Shown here: one piece after another, positions 1 to 9,188 of the stretch
Layout of the letters: every line of letters begins with the position of its first letter
Position numbering within the stretch: position 1 is the first letter of the stretch
Translations under genes and position numbers: made by a program
Assembly (NCBI RefSeq): GCF_000769405.2
Contig: NZ_CP053443.1
Span: forward strand, 196,098 to 260,097
DNA from: Rhizobium brockwellii
GTDB lineage: Bacteria > Pseudomonadota > Alphaproteobacteria > Rhizobiales > Rhizobiaceae
DNA: 64,000 bases
Reading direction: 5' to 3'
Notes under the pieces: model-generated
Told to the model about the DNA's origin: nothing
The model's input: only the letters and a program-made list of their open reading frames with translations
The model's database searches: none

Positions 1-971
1 GGTAGGGGGCCGTCGAGGTCATAGCCGTGCAGGTCGAGCGTGCCACCGGTCAGGCCATTGAGGAGGCCGATCCCGTCCTCTTCGACGATGAGCGACGTCA
101 GACGGTCGTATTTCTCGCGCGCCTCCGCCTCGGTCCTGCCGACGAAAGCGGATACGCCGGGCATGACGAGGATATGATCGGGGTTTCGGCCGAGAGCGCG
201 GGCGCGTGCCTTGATATCTCGATAGAAGTCCTGGGCGGTTTCGATATGCTGATGGGCGGTGAAGATGACTTCGGCCGTTGCTGCGGCGAGCCCGCGTCCA
301 TCTTCGGATTGCCCGGCCTGGACGATGACGGGATGACCCTGCGGTGATCGCGACACGTTGAGCGGACCGCGCACGCTGAAATGTTCGCCGCGGTGATCGG
401 TGTCGTGCAGCTTCGCCGGATCGAAGAAGACGCCGGATTGCTTGTCCCGGATGAACGCGTCGTCCTCGAAGCTTTCCCAGAGCTTGCGGACAACATCGAC
501 GTGCTCGGCGGCGCGGCGATATCGGTCGGCATGCGGAAGCTGGGTATCGCGATTGAAGTTCTGTGCCGTCAGGTCGCCCGTCGTGGTGACGACATTCCAG
601 CCGGCACGGCCCTCCGAGATCAGGTCCAGCGAGGCGAATTTGCGGGCGGTCGTGTAAGGCTCTTCGTAGGTGGTCGAGGACGTGGCGATAAAGCCGAGAT
701 GGGTGGTGAAAGGCGCAAGGGCCGAGAACAATGTCACGGGTTCGAAGCCGGCCACGCGGGCGTTGCCGCCTTCACGCGCACCGCCAAAACCGACAGCCAG
801 CCCGTCGGCGAGGAAATATGCATCGAAGAGGCCACGCTCAGCCGTCAAGGCAAGTCGTTTGTGAAACTCGAAACTGGTCGCGCCGTCTGCCGGCTGGTCG
901 GGATGCCGCCATGACGCAACATGCTGTCCGCCACCGGGAAGAAATGCCCCAAGCCTGATTTTCCGTGTCAT
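1..971 (-). CDS. LLM-class flavin-dependent monooxygenase (NtaA/SnaA/DszA type), 3' end outside window
   Basis: The reverse strand is open from an ATG at 971 to the window edge, giving about 323 residues without a stop. The N-terminus reads MTRKIRLGAFLPGGGQHVAS and is followed by an early DAYFLADGLA segment, an ATSSTTYEEPY segment, and EGRAGWNVVTT, the signature of two-component FMNH2-dependent monooxygenases of the nitrilotriacetate/dibenzothiophene/pristinamycin group. These cytoplasmic enzymes take reduced flavin from a separate reductase and oxidise N- or S-containing organic compounds. Family members are usually about 440-460 residues, so roughly the last quarter is missing here. A reductase or ABC transporter would be expected to the left of the window. 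The substrate cannot be told. Confidence 0.85.
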   Translation of the reverse strand, partial: MTRKIRLGAFLPGGGQHVASWRHPDQPADGATSFEFHKRLALTAERGLFDAYFLADGLAVGFGGAREGGNARVAGFEPVTLFSALAPFTTHLGFIATSSTTYEEPYTTARKFASLDLISEGRAGWNVVTTTGDLTAQNFNRDTQLPHADRYRRAAEHVDVVRKLWESFEDDAFIRDKQSGVFFDPAKLHDTDHRGEHFSVRGPLNVSRSPQGHPVIVQAGQSEDGRGLAAATAEVIFTAHQHIETAQDFYRDIKARARALGRNPDHILVMPGVSAFVGRTEAEAREKYDRLTSLIVEEDGIGLLNGLTGGTLDLHGYDLDGPL

Positions 972-1370
972 TTCGTGTCCTCTCCGTTATCAGTCAACAG
1001 CTCGGCCTTCCCCAAGGCCAAGTATTCAATTGGCTGTTGGGTTGCTAAAATACTTTCTCCATAGAATTTATAGAGAAACTGAATTTCGTAGTTTCGGAGG
1101 AAGGGTGAATAGATTTCCCGGTTTGGCGTGAAATTGGAAATCAACGGTCAGGGCGACTATCCCGGGGTATGCGGGCGCGGACCGGCAGGTGGGATCTGCG
1201 GGCGTGGCGAATAGCCCGGCCGAGACGACAAAAGGTCTTCTTAGCGTCTTATGCCCGCTTGAAGCCCCGCCGGAGCGAGCAGGATCCAGTTTGACGAGCA
1301 TGCAAGGGAATGGCGGCTTTCGCACGAACGTCCGTGCTACCTGAGATCAATGCCTTGATGTGCTCAGGCA
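972..1370. other. Gene-free stretch between monooxygenase start and IclR stop
   Basis: About 400 bases. The left part must carry the promoter of the leftward monooxygenase gene and contains the dyad listed separately. In the rest I see no convincing coding sequence; the one short reverse-strand ORF (1068-1325) has no recognisable protein character. Confidence 0.5.
1054..1078. promoter_or_regulatory. 25-bp dyad, candidate operator for the flavin monooxygenase gene
   Basis: TTTCTCCATA (1054-1063) and TATAGAGAAA (1069-1078) form an inverted repeat with one mismatch per arm, about 83-107 bp upstream of the monooxygenase ATG in an AT-rich pocket. Position and symmetry suit a regulator site. The regulator is not in the window. 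Confidence 0.35.
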
Positions 1371-2156
1371 TCAGCCTCGTTTTGGCCGGGTCGGGGCATG
1401 GTCGAGGCCGGCGGCGGCCTTCTTCAGGCAGTCGAGGTAGCGGTCCCGGTTGGCGATGCCATCGTCGCGTGGCGTGACGAGGCAGAGCGTTGCGGCTGCA
1501 TGGCCTTCCTCGCCCCGCACCGGTACGGCAAAACAGTGGGTGAAGCTGTCGACGATGCTGTTGAAGGTGAAGAGACCTTCACGCTCGGCCTGGCGCACTT
1601 CGGCGATGAAGGTTTGCGGCTCGAGCCATTCGCCGTTCGGCAGGCGAAAATCCTGCGGCGGAATGAAGTTCAGGATGTCCTGATCCGACAGATGCGCGAC
1701 GAGCAGGCGGCCCGACGCCGTCCACGGGATCGGCACCGACTGCCCGACATCCGTCGAAATGCGGAAGGGGCGCGCGCCTTCGCGCATGCGGACGACGGTG
1801 TATCTGTTTCCATCCAGCATGCAGAACTGCGCCGTTTCCCGCGTCTCGTCGGCAAGCTGTTCCAGCGCCGCCTCGCATTCGCGGGTGAAATCGAAATGGT
1901 TCTCATAGGCTGCGCCGAGGAAATACAGCTTGCGGCCGAGATAGACACGCCCCTCGCCGCCGGTGAATTCCAGGATGCCGTTCTGCAACAGCAGGTTGAC
2001 GAGCTCGTAAACCGATGAGCGCGGCGCGCCGATCTGCGCGGCGATTTCATTCGGCTTCAGGGCCTGCCGTTTCTGGCGCAGGAAATCGAGGATCTCGAAG
2101 GCGCGGTCGAGCCCTCGGGCGCGTTTACCGGCTGCTTCGTCCTGAACTGCATCCAT
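1371..2156 (-). CDS. IclR-family transcriptional regulator
   Basis: 261 residues from the ATG at 2156, which follows a GGGATCGAGA-like ribosome site; the frame continues upstream to 2309 but that extension looks non-coding. Residues about 16-75 form the IclR winged helix-turn-helix (RAFEILDFLRQKRQALKPNE, then APRSSVYELVNLLLQNG). The remainder is the IclR effector-binding domain, ending near LCLVTPRDDG. It is divergent from the ABC operon starting at 2376 and very probably controls it; a TGTCCA-type motif lies in the shared 219-bp intergenic region and recurs before the gene at 10595-11779. Effector unknown, probably the transported compound or an early catabolite. Confidence 0.9.
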   Translation of the reverse strand: MDAVQDEAAGKRARGLDRAFEILDFLRQKRQALKPNEIAAQIGAPRSSVYELVNLLLQNGILEFTGGEGRVYLGRKLYFLGAAYENHFDFTRECEAALEQLADETRETAQFCMLDGNRYTVVRMREGARPFRISTDVGQSVPIPWTASGRLLVAHLSDQDILNFIPPQDFRLPNGEWLEPQTFIAEVRQAEREGLFTFNSIVDSFTHCFAVPVRGEEGHAAATLCLVTPRDDGIANRDRYLDCLKKAAAGLDHAPTRPKRG

Positions 2157-2291
2157 TGTTCTCGATCCCTTTTTTGTCCGGCCAAGCTTTTCAAGCCGAC
2201 TGCCGCATCTGTCAATCGATCCCGTCATTCCTAGCGAATGAAATTTTCCCACCCCTCTTGCGAGGTAGAAAAATCGGCATAAGATCGCCTC

Positions 2292-2328
2292 GTCCGGTAT
2301 ATAGATCACATGTACATTATATTGGACA
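2292..2328. promoter_or_regulatory. Candidate IclR operator between divergent IclR and ABC genes
   Basis: GTCCGGTATA (2292-2301) and TATATTGGAC (2318-2327) are imperfect inverted arms (8 of 10 pairs). The right arm belongs to a 14-mer, TGTCCAATATAATG on the reverse strand (2328-2315), which closely resembles two 14-mers upstream of the gene at 10595-11779. It lies 48 bp before the binding-protein ATG. Confidence 0.5.
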
Positions 2329-2375
2329 CTGATGGCAAGCCGTCAACGCTGCCGCACACAAAAAAGGGGAACGAC

Positions 2376-3449
2376 ATGAAGAATTTTGAAAACGGCATTT
2401 CCGCTTCGCTGCGCCGCCACCTTCTCGCCGGTGCTGCCGCCGCTGCGGCACTCCTCGTCTTTTCGGCCGGCACAGCCTCGGCCGCCGCCAATTGCATCAA
2501 GGGTGACAGGAAGGCGCCCTATACGATCGGCTGGGCAAACATCTACTCGGTGCCGACCTGGATGAAGCAGACCGAAGGCACCATCACGGCTGAAGTGGAG
2601 GAACTGAAGAAGGCGGGCCTGGTGAAGGACCTGATGATCACGGACGCGCAGGGTAACGCCCAGACGCAGATCCAGCATATCCAGTCGATGATCGACGCCA
2701 ATGTCGATGCCATCGTGGTGATCGCCGGTTCCTCCAACGCGCTCGACCGCGTCATTTCGGATGCCTGCGACAAGGGCATCGCCGTCGTGAATTTCGACAG
2801 CCTTGTCAATACCGACAAGGTGACGGCGAAGATCAACACCGATTCCAACGAATGGGGCGCGACCGCTGCCAAGTGGATGGTCAGCCAGCTCGGCGGCAAG
2901 GGCAAGATCATCATCATGAACGGCCCGGCCGGCATTTCGGTGAGCGACGACCGCCGCAAGGGCGCACAACCGGTCCTCGATGCCAATCCCGGTCTCCAGG
3001 TGATCACCGAGACGAACACGGAATATAACGTCGCCCCGGCGCAGGAAGCGATGACCAGCCTGCTCTTTGCCAATCCCGAAATCGACGGCGTGCTGTCGCT
3101 TGGCGGCGCGCTATCGGCCGGCTCGGTGCTGGCCTTCGAGCGCCAGGGCCGCGACCAGGTGCCGACAACAGGTGAAAACGCCAGGCAGTTCCTGGAACTC
3201 TGGAAGGAGAAGGGACTGAAGGGCTGGGCGACCATGCAGCCCAACTGGCTCGGCGCGCTTTCCGTTTACACCGCCGTGCAGGCGCTGGAAGGCAAGGACG
3301 TTCCGGCCTTCGTCAAAGTGCCGCTGCCTGTCATCGACGACAGCACGATCGGCAGCTATCTCGCCCGCGCCGACAAGTTCCCGGCTGACGGCTATATCTA
3401 CTCGGACTACGACAAGGCGCTCTTCGACAAGCTGCTTGCCGCCAAGTAA
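2376..3449 (+). CDS. Ribose-type ABC transporter substrate-binding protein
   Basis: 357 residues. The ATG at 2376 has an AAGGGGA ribosome site; an in-frame ATG at 2310 lies inside the probable operator and is not used here. The N-terminus has basic residues, a hydrophobic Ala/Leu run and an AGTASAA cleavage region, so the protein is exported to the periplasm. The mature part is a periplasmic-binding-protein type 1 fold of the RbsB/Peripla_BP_4 class (QIQHIQSMIDANVDAIVVIA; later DGVLSLGGALSAGSVLAFE). It heads the operon with an ATPase and two permeases. The ligand is probably a sugar or sugar-like compound, but the downstream enzymes point to a nitrogen-containing substrate. Confidence 0.9.
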   Translation: MKNFENGISASLRRHLLAGAAAAAALLVFSAGTASAAANCIKGDRKAPYTIGWANIYSVPTWMKQTEGTITAEVEELKKAGLVKDLMITDAQGNAQTQIQHIQSMIDANVDAIVVIAGSSNALDRVISDACDKGIAVVNFDSLVNTDKVTAKINTDSNEWGATAAKWMVSQLGGKGKIIIMNGPAGISVSDDRRKGAQPVLDANPGLQVITETNTEYNVAPAQEAMTSLLFANPEIDGVLSLGGALSAGSVLAFERQGRDQVPTTGENARQFLELWKEKGLKGWATMQPNWLGALSVYTAVQALEGKDVPAFVKVPLPVIDDSTIGSYLARADKFPADGYIYSDYDKALFDKLLAAK

Positions 3450-3483
3450 TCCGCCCAAGTAACTCGGGTTGAGGAAAGCCGTC

Positions 3484-4998
3484 ATGACGGAAGAAAGACC
3501 CCTGCTGGAAGCCCGGCAGGTGTTCAGGGGATTTTTCGGCAATCCCGTTTTGAAGGGCGTCGACATCGCCCTTCTGCCGGGCAGGGTTCACGCCCTGCTC
3601 GGCGAAAACGGCGCCGGCAAGTCCACGCTGATCAACCTCCTGTCCGGCGCTCTCCAGCCGGACGGCGGTTCCATCCTCGTCGACGGCAAACCGGTCGAAC
3701 GCTTCAGCCCGGCGGCTGCGCGCGGTGCGGGTATTGCCGTCGTTCAGCAGGAGCTGAGCCTCACGGCCAGTCTCTCGATTGCCGAAAACATCGGGCTCGG
3801 CGCCTTTCCGCGCCGGTTCGGCCTTATCGATTACAGAGCGCTTCATCGCGGCGTGTCAGACGTCTGCGATATGGTCGGGCTCACCGAGCGGCTCGACATG
3901 CCGGTCGCCGACCTCGCGCTTGGGCGCCGTCAGATGGTGGAGATCGCCAAGGCGTTGTTCCGCAAGCCGCGTGTGCTGATCCTGGACGAGCCGACCTCAT
4001 CGCTCTCCGCACACGAAGCCGGCATCCTGGCCCGCCTGATCGAGACGCTGAGAGACCGCGGCACGGCACTTCTCTATATTTCCCACCGCCTCAACGAGGT
4101 ACAGGCGCTGTGCTCGCATGTCACGGTGCTGAAGGACGGCCTGGTCACCGCCGACCAGTCGCTGTCTGGGATCGACGGCGAAGGCCTGGTGCGCCTGATG
4201 GTCGGTCGCGAGACCGGCGACCTGTTCCCGCCGCGCCTGGCCGCAGCACCTGGTGCGATGCGCATCAGCGTCGAAGGTTTTTCCGCCGGCATGGTGCGTG
4301 ACGTCAGCTTCTCCGCCCGCGCCGGCGAAATCGTCGGTATTGGCGGGCTCGTGGGACAAGGGCAGGAAGACCTGCTGCTCGGCCTCTACGGCGCGATTCC
4401 AGCTTCGGCCGATCGGGCGGAGGTATCCGGCAAACCCGCCCTGCCCGCCGATGTCGGCGAGGCAAATGCCGCCGGCATCGTTTATGTCCCGGCTGACCGC
4501 AAGCATGAGGGACTGGTGCTGCCGCATTCCATCGCCTCCAATCTCATCCTGCCCTCGCTTGGACGGCTCGCCCGCAAGGGGCTGCGCGACCGGCCGGCGG
4601 AAAGCGGCCTGGTCGCCGATCTCGCGCGCCGGCTGACGATCAAGGGCGACACGGCCCGCCCGGTGCAGGCGCTTTCCGGCGGCAACCAGCAGAAGGTGGC
4701 GCTCGCCAAGTGGCTGCCGCTCGATCCCTCCGTTCTGCTCCTCAACGATCCGACGCGCGGCGTCGACATCGAGACCAAGCGGGAAATCTACCTCATGCTC
4801 CGCGCCTTCGCCGCCGAGGGGCGGCTCGTCATTCTGGCCAGTTCCGATACGCCGGAGCTCGTGCATCTCTGCGACCGTGTCGTGGTTCTGCGCGAGGGGC
4901 GCGTCGCCGCGGTGCTGTCGCAGGATGAAATCAGCGAAGGAGCGATCGTCGGAGCGGCCATGGGCATCACCACCACGACGCAGGGAGAGGCGGCATGA
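3484..4998 (+). CDS. Ribose-type sugar ABC transporter ATP-binding protein (double NBD)
   Basis: 504 residues. The ATG at 3484 follows GAGGAAAG at ideal spacing; a TTG 15 bp upstream is less likely. Two nucleotide-binding domains in tandem, as in RbsA/MglA. The first has Walker A GENGAGKST near residue 45, an LALGRRQ signature variant and Walker B VLILDEPTSS. The second has the degenerate P-loop usual in this family (GLVGQGQED), a canonical LSGGNQQ signature, and LLLNDPTRGVD in which the Walker B Asp-Glu is Asn-Asp, so hydrolysis is probably carried by the first domain. Overlaps the next gene by ATGA. Confidence 0.92.
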   Translation: MTEERPLLEARQVFRGFFGNPVLKGVDIALLPGRVHALLGENGAGKSTLINLLSGALQPDGGSILVDGKPVERFSPAAARGAGIAVVQQELSLTASLSIAENIGLGAFPRRFGLIDYRALHRGVSDVCDMVGLTERLDMPVADLALGRRQMVEIAKALFRKPRVLILDEPTSSLSAHEAGILARLIETLRDRGTALLYISHRLNEVQALCSHVTVLKDGLVTADQSLSGIDGEGLVRLMVGRETGDLFPPRLAAAPGAMRISVEGFSAGMVRDVSFSARAGEIVGIGGLVGQGQEDLLLGLYGAIPASADRAEVSGKPALPADVGEANAAGIVYVPADRKHEGLVLPHSIASNLILPSLGRLARKGLRDRPAESGLVADLARRLTIKGDTARPVQALSGGNQQKVALAKWLPLDPSVLLLNDPTRGVDIETKREIYLMLRAFAAEGRLVILASSDTPELVHLCDRVVVLREGRVAAVLSQDEISEGAIVGAAMGITTTTQGEAA

Positions 4999-5957
4999 GC
5001 ACAAGTTCGTCCTCCCGGCTCTACGGCTCGATCCAGCTCCGCCGCAACCGCGGCCTTGCCGGCCTCTATCTGGTTGTCGCCGCGTTTCTCATTCTCTATG
5101 CGCTGCTCTTTCCCGGCATCCTTTCGATCGGCGGCTTTTCGAAGTTCACGCAGAACTGGTTCCCGCTCGCGCTCGTCACCATGGCGCAGGCGCTGCTCAT
5201 GCTGAACGGCGGCATCACGCTGGCGATCGGCCCGCTCGTCAGCCTTGGAGCGGTGATTGCCGCGACGACGATGGAAGGGGCGCTCGGCGTGCCGGGCGGC
5301 ATTCTTGCGGTCACGCTTGCCGGTCTTTCGATCGGCGCCGCCATCGGTGTCATCGTTACCTATCTGAGGCTTCCTGCAATCATCGTCACGCTTGCCGGCT
5401 CCTTCATCATCGGCGGGGTCGCGCTCATCCTGCTGCCGCGGCCGGGTGGGTTCATTCCGGATTGGCTGTCGACGGTACTGGCCGGCCACACGCCCGTCGC
5501 CTTCCTGCTGCTCATCGTGATCCTCGTACTCTGGAAGGCCTTTCTGGCAACGCCGCTCGGCCTCGGCATCTACGCGGCCGGCGACAATCCGGTCGGCGCG
5601 TTCCGCTCCGGTGTCCCGGTCGAACGGGTGAAGGTTGTCGCCTTCGCGCTGTCCGGTCTTCTCGCAGCCCTGACCGGTCTCTTCGTCGCTGCGCAGACAG
5701 GCTCGGGTGATCCCGTCATCGGCACGCCCTTCACGCTGAACTCCATCGCCGCCGCTGTGCTCGGCGGCGTGGGTTTCCTTGGCGGCAAGGGCACGATGCG
5801 CGGCGCGATCTGCGGCAGTCTGCTGCTCTCGGTGATGATCAACGTCATGTTCTTCCTGGGTTTTCCGCCGGTCGCACAATATGTCGCGCAAGGTCTGATC
5901 ATCGTCGGCGCGGTCGCCGTGCCGGAACTTCTTGGGGCTTGGAGGGCAAGGCGATGA
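4995..5957 (+). CDS. Ribose-type sugar ABC transporter permease 1
   Basis: 320 residues of strongly hydrophobic sequence with about eight to ten membrane segments, matching the BPD_transp_2 (RbsC/AraH) family. Typical elements are LMLNGGITLAIGPLVSLGAV near the middle and SIAAAVLGGVGFLGGKG in the last third, the conserved coupling region. ATG overlaps the ATPase stop codon (ATGA) and its own stop overlaps the second permease start, so the four transporter genes are translationally coupled. It should form a heterodimeric inner-membrane channel with the next gene product. Confidence 0.9.
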   Translation: MSTSSSSRLYGSIQLRRNRGLAGLYLVVAAFLILYALLFPGILSIGGFSKFTQNWFPLALVTMAQALLMLNGGITLAIGPLVSLGAVIAATTMEGALGVPGGILAVTLAGLSIGAAIGVIVTYLRLPAIIVTLAGSFIIGGVALILLPRPGGFIPDWLSTVLAGHTPVAFLLLIVILVLWKAFLATPLGLGIYAAGDNPVGAFRSGVPVERVKVVAFALSGLLAALTGLFVAAQTGSGDPVIGTPFTLNSIAAAVLGGVGFLGGKGTMRGAICGSLLLSVMINVMFFLGFPPVAQYVAQGLIIVGAVAVPELLGAWRARR

Positions 5958-6895
5958 ACATCATCAGGTCCGCGTTCCGCAATCCGCCGCTGCTGACCTT
6001 CCTTCTGGTCGCGCTCGTCTGGATCGTCGCAAGCTTTACGTTGCGTGGTTTCGGCGCCTATGGCCACCTGCGCTACCTGCTCGAACTCGCCGCGGTGATC
6101 GGCATCGCCGCCGCCGGCCAGACGCTCGTCATCCTGATGGGCGGCATCGATCTGTCCGTCGGCGCGGTCATAACAGTCACGGCGATCCTGTTGCCGCTGA
6201 TTTCGCCCGCCTGGGACCCGACCGGCCTCGCCGGCATCGCGGCGGCCCTTGCCATCGCCACCGGCATCGGCCTGATGAACGGCGCCGGTGCTGCCTATCT
6301 TCGCGTGCCGCCGATCATCATGACGCTTGCCATGGCGACCTTCCTGCAGGGCCTGCTCGTCATCATCGCCGGCGGCAGCGCGGTCACCGTCAGCAATCCG
6401 GCGGTCATTCTGCTCGGACAGGCGCGGCCGTTCGGCATTCCCTCGGGCATCATTCTGTGGCTGGTCGTCTCGATCGTCGTCCTGCTGCTTGTCCACCGCA
6501 TGCCGATCGGCGCCCGTTTCCTGGCGCTTGGGGCAAACCCGCTGGCGGCCCGGCTTTCCGGCGTCAGCGTCACCCGCAACACGCTGATCGTCCACACTCT
6601 GTCGGGCTTTTTCGCAGGGCTTGCGGGCATTCTCGTGCTCGGCATGAACCGGCAAGGTTATGTCGGCATCGGCGACCCCTACCTGCTGACCTCGATCGCC
6701 GCTGTCGTGCTCGGCGGCACATCCATCCTCGGCGGCCGCGGCACCTATGCCGGGACCATTCCGGGGGCAATCCTGCTCGTCACGACGACGGCGCTGATCA
6801 CCGTCGTCAACGCCTCCCCCGGCTGGCGGTCGATCATGTTCGGCACGCTGATACTTGCCCTTTTGCTGGTTTCCGGCCGTGAGGCGCGCCGATGA
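5954..6895 (+). CDS. Ribose-type sugar ABC transporter permease 2
   Basis: 313 residues from ATG 5954, preceded by GGAGGG; a TTG at 5939 is an alternative. Same BPD_transp_2 family: LVILMGGIDLSVGAVITV near residue 65 and SIAAVVLGGTSILGGRGTYA near residue 255 are hallmarks. Two separate permeases rather than one homodimeric RbsC is the arrangement of several rhizobial sugar importers. It ends in an ATGA overlap with the amidohydrolase gene, tying catabolism to uptake. Confidence 0.9.
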   Translation: MNIIRSAFRNPPLLTFLLVALVWIVASFTLRGFGAYGHLRYLLELAAVIGIAAAGQTLVILMGGIDLSVGAVITVTAILLPLISPAWDPTGLAGIAAALAIATGIGLMNGAGAAYLRVPPIIMTLAMATFLQGLLVIIAGGSAVTVSNPAVILLGQARPFGIPSGIILWLVVSIVVLLLVHRMPIGARFLALGANPLAARLSGVSVTRNTLIVHTLSGFFAGLAGILVLGMNRQGYVGIGDPYLLTSIAAVVLGGTSILGGRGTYAGTIPGAILLVTTTALITVVNASPGWRSIMFGTLILALLLVSGREARR

Positions 6896-7848
6896 CCGAG
6901 CGCTATAACGGGCCGGTGATCGACCCGCATCACCACCTCTGGGACCTCAGCCTGCAACGCCATCCCTGGCTGCAGAAGGCCAGAGCTTCCGGCGAAGAGA
7001 TGGTTTTCGGAAGCCTCGCACCGATCCTGCGCGACTACGGCATCGACGATTATCGCGCCGATGCTGCCCGCCAGAACGTTGTTGCAACCGTGCATGTGGA
7101 GGCCGGCTGGTCCGTTTCCTACCCGCTGGAAGAGAGCCGTTGGCTTGATGGACTGGACCGCAGCTCCGGCGTGGCGCGCCGTTATATTGCGCGCGTGCCC
7201 CTCGACGGGCCGGACGCCATGCGTCTGCTCGAGGAGGAAGCGGCAAATCCGAATGTCGTCGGCATTCGCGATATTCTGAGCTGGCATCCGGACGCGGCAA
7301 AGAGTTTTGCTTCGCGCGCGGACCGCATGGGCGACCCGGCCTGGCGGGCGGGGTTAGCTCACGCCACCCGGCTAGGGCTGGTCTTTGACCTGATGCTCTA
7401 TCCCTGGCAGATGAGCGAGGCGCTCGAACTGGTGCGCGCTTTTCCGGAAGCGCTTTTCGTGCTCAACCACGGCGGAAGCCCGGCCGACCGGACGGAGGAC
7501 GGCACGGCGCTCTGGCGCCGTGGTCTGCGGGCGCTCGGCAGCGAGCCGAATCTGCGCCTCAAGATTTCCGACCTCGTCGCCTATGACAATAAGTGGACGC
7601 TCGAAAGCCTGCGGCCGGTGATCGAGCATTGCCTTGAGTGTTTCGGTCCGGCGCGCGCCATGTTCGCGAGCGACTTTCCGGTCGCGGGCTTGCATGCCTC
7701 TTTCGACGAGGTCTACCAGGTTTTCCGCACGGTCGCCTCGCAGTTGTCTTACGACGAGCAGCGCGCCCTGTTCTTTGCCACCGCCAACGACACTTATCGC
7801 CTCGGCATCGCCGATCCGGCCGAGATCAGGAGGGGCTGTCATGTCTGA
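6892..7848 (+). CDS. Amidohydrolase family 2 (TIM-barrel lactonase/hydrolase)
   Basis: 318 residues, cytoplasmic, no signal peptide. The N-terminal VIDPHHHLWD (residues 9-18) supplies the metal-binding His-X-His; H193 in FVLNHGGSP and D261 in MFASDFPVAG are the other expected ligands of the Amidohydro_2 barrel. Characterised members include sugar-acid lactonases (L-fucono- and L-rhamnono-lactonase) and 2-pyrone-4,6-dicarboxylate hydrolase, so it probably opens a lactone or similar cyclic intermediate. It overlaps the permease (ATGA) and the following PLP enzyme (8 nt). Substrate not determinable from sequence. Confidence 0.85.
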   Translation: MTERYNGPVIDPHHHLWDLSLQRHPWLQKARASGEEMVFGSLAPILRDYGIDDYRADAARQNVVATVHVEAGWSVSYPLEESRWLDGLDRSSGVARRYIARVPLDGPDAMRLLEEEAANPNVVGIRDILSWHPDAAKSFASRADRMGDPAWRAGLAHATRLGLVFDLMLYPWQMSEALELVRAFPEALFVLNHGGSPADRTEDGTALWRRGLRALGSEPNLRLKISDLVAYDNKWTLESLRPVIEHCLECFGPARAMFASDFPVAGLHASFDEVYQVFRTVASQLSYDEQRALFFATANDTYRLGIADPAEIRRGCHV

Positions 7849-9151
7849 CCTTCATACCGCGACGGAAAACGTTTTGATCGACGAGCGGGTGCGCGGCTTT
7901 CCGCCAGGCAATCCGCCACTTGCGCTGGCTGCAATCGGCAAGCAGGGATGGAAGCCCTATGACGGCAGGATGGCCCTGCCGCTGATCTCGCTCGACCGAC
8001 AGGCTTTCACCCATAATGTCGAACTGATGATGGCCTATGTGAAGAGCCACGGCGCCGACATCGCGCCGCACGCCAAGACACCGATGTCGACGGCGCTGGC
8101 GCAGGCACTTCTGGCGGCAGGCGCCTGGGGCACGACGGTCGCCGACATCCGCCAGGCCGCTGTCCTGCTCAAGGCGGGACAACGCCGGCTGATCCTCGCC
8201 AACGAGATCGGCGGGGCCGCCGCTGCCCGCAGGCTCGCGGCCCTGCTTGGCCGTTATCCCGCTGCAGAGCTTCATATCTTCGTGGATTCGACAGCGCTGG
8301 TCCATGCTCTTCGTTCCGCATGGCATGAGCGCGCCGATCTACCGCCCCTCGGCCTGCTGGTGGAGTTCGGCGCCGGCCGCGCCGGTACCCGCGGCGTCGA
8401 CGCCGCCGAGGCAATTCTGGAGGCGATCCTTGCCGCGGAGACGCCGGCCTTCCGGCTGACCGGCATCGCCGCCTATGAGGGTGCGGCGGCGACCGCCGAT
8501 GCGGAAGAGACGATGCGTCGCATCGACGCGCTGATGGCGGTGACATCCGATTTCCTGCCGAAGGTGCGCGCCCGCATCGGTGACGAGCGGCCGCTCCTCG
8601 TCACGGCTGGCGGCTCGGTGTTTTTCGATGTGGTGATTGCCAGGCTTTCCGCCGCCATCGCAGCCGATCCCGCCTGCCGGCTGGTGCTGCGCAGCGGCGC
8701 GATCTTCTTCCACGATCACGGCATTTACGAACGCGGCCTTGCCGGCCTCGATGCACGCGGCGGTTTCCGCATCGGCGGCGAGACGGTTTCGGCGGCGGCA
8801 GCTTTCCGTCCGGCGCTGCGGGTTTGGGCCGAGATCCTGTCGCGGCCGGAGCCGCGGCTGGCGATCTGCGGCATGGGCATGCGCGACGTGGCGATGGACC
8901 AGGACCTGCCGCGGCCGCTGGCGCTCTATCGCAATGGTGCGTATCTCGCCGATCTCGGAAACGCCGACGTGTTTCGCCTCAACGATCAGCACGCCTTCGT
9001 GGCCCTTGCCGACGGCAGCGACGTTGCGGTCGGCGACGTCATCGAGTGCGGCATCTCGCATCCCTGCACCTGCCTTGACCGGCATGCCATCCTCTACGGC
9101 CTCGATCCGGACCATTCGGTGACCGCGGCCTATCTGACTAGCTTCGGCTGA
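7841..9151 (+). CDS. PLP-dependent amino-acid deaminase/aldolase (alanine-racemase fold, D-serine dehydratase-like)
   Basis: 436 residues from ATG 7841, which follows AGGAGGGG; an upstream in-frame extension to 7634 lies inside the amidohydrolase gene. The N-terminal domain is a fold-type III PLP barrel with the Schiff-base lysine expected at K79 in the APHAKT motif (DIAPHAKTPMSTALAQALL). The C-terminal part has the D-serine dehydratase-like domain, with a His-Pro-Cys cluster (ISHPCTCLD) where zinc ligands lie in this family. Relatives are D-serine dehydratases, D-threonine aldolases and D-threo-3-hydroxyaspartate dehydratases. It probably cleaves or deaminates a D-configured or beta-hydroxy amino acid; the RidA gene next to it would deal with the enamine/imine product. 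Confidence 0.82.
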   Translation: MSDLHTATENVLIDERVRGFPPGNPPLALAAIGKQGWKPYDGRMALPLISLDRQAFTHNVELMMAYVKSHGADIAPHAKTPMSTALAQALLAAGAWGTTVADIRQAAVLLKAGQRRLILANEIGGAAAARRLAALLGRYPAAELHIFVDSTALVHALRSAWHERADLPPLGLLVEFGAGRAGTRGVDAAEAILEAILAAETPAFRLTGIAAYEGAAATADAEETMRRIDALMAVTSDFLPKVRARIGDERPLLVTAGGSVFFDVVIARLSAAIAADPACRLVLRSGAIFFHDHGIYERGLAGLDARGGFRIGGETVSAAAAFRPALRVWAEILSRPEPRLAICGMGMRDVAMDQDLPRPLALYRNGAYLADLGNADVFRLNDQHAFVALADGSDVAVGDVIECGISHPCTCLDRHAILYGLDPDHSVTAAYLTSFG

Positions 9152-9188
9152 ACTCTCCCTCCAAAAGCAAGAAAAGGAAAACCCGCAA

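Noticed and set aside
27..958. Overlapping forward-strand ORFs (27-347, 381-914, 731-958)
   Set aside because: They are antisense to a clearly coding monooxygenase gene on the reverse strand, which is open from 971 to the window edge.
4788..6655. Long reverse ORFs 4788-5891 (367 aa) and 5570-6655 (361 aa)
   Set aside because: Antisense to two ABC permease genes; composition (Arg/Asp/Glu/Gln-rich) is that of mirror frames of GC-rich membrane-protein genes.
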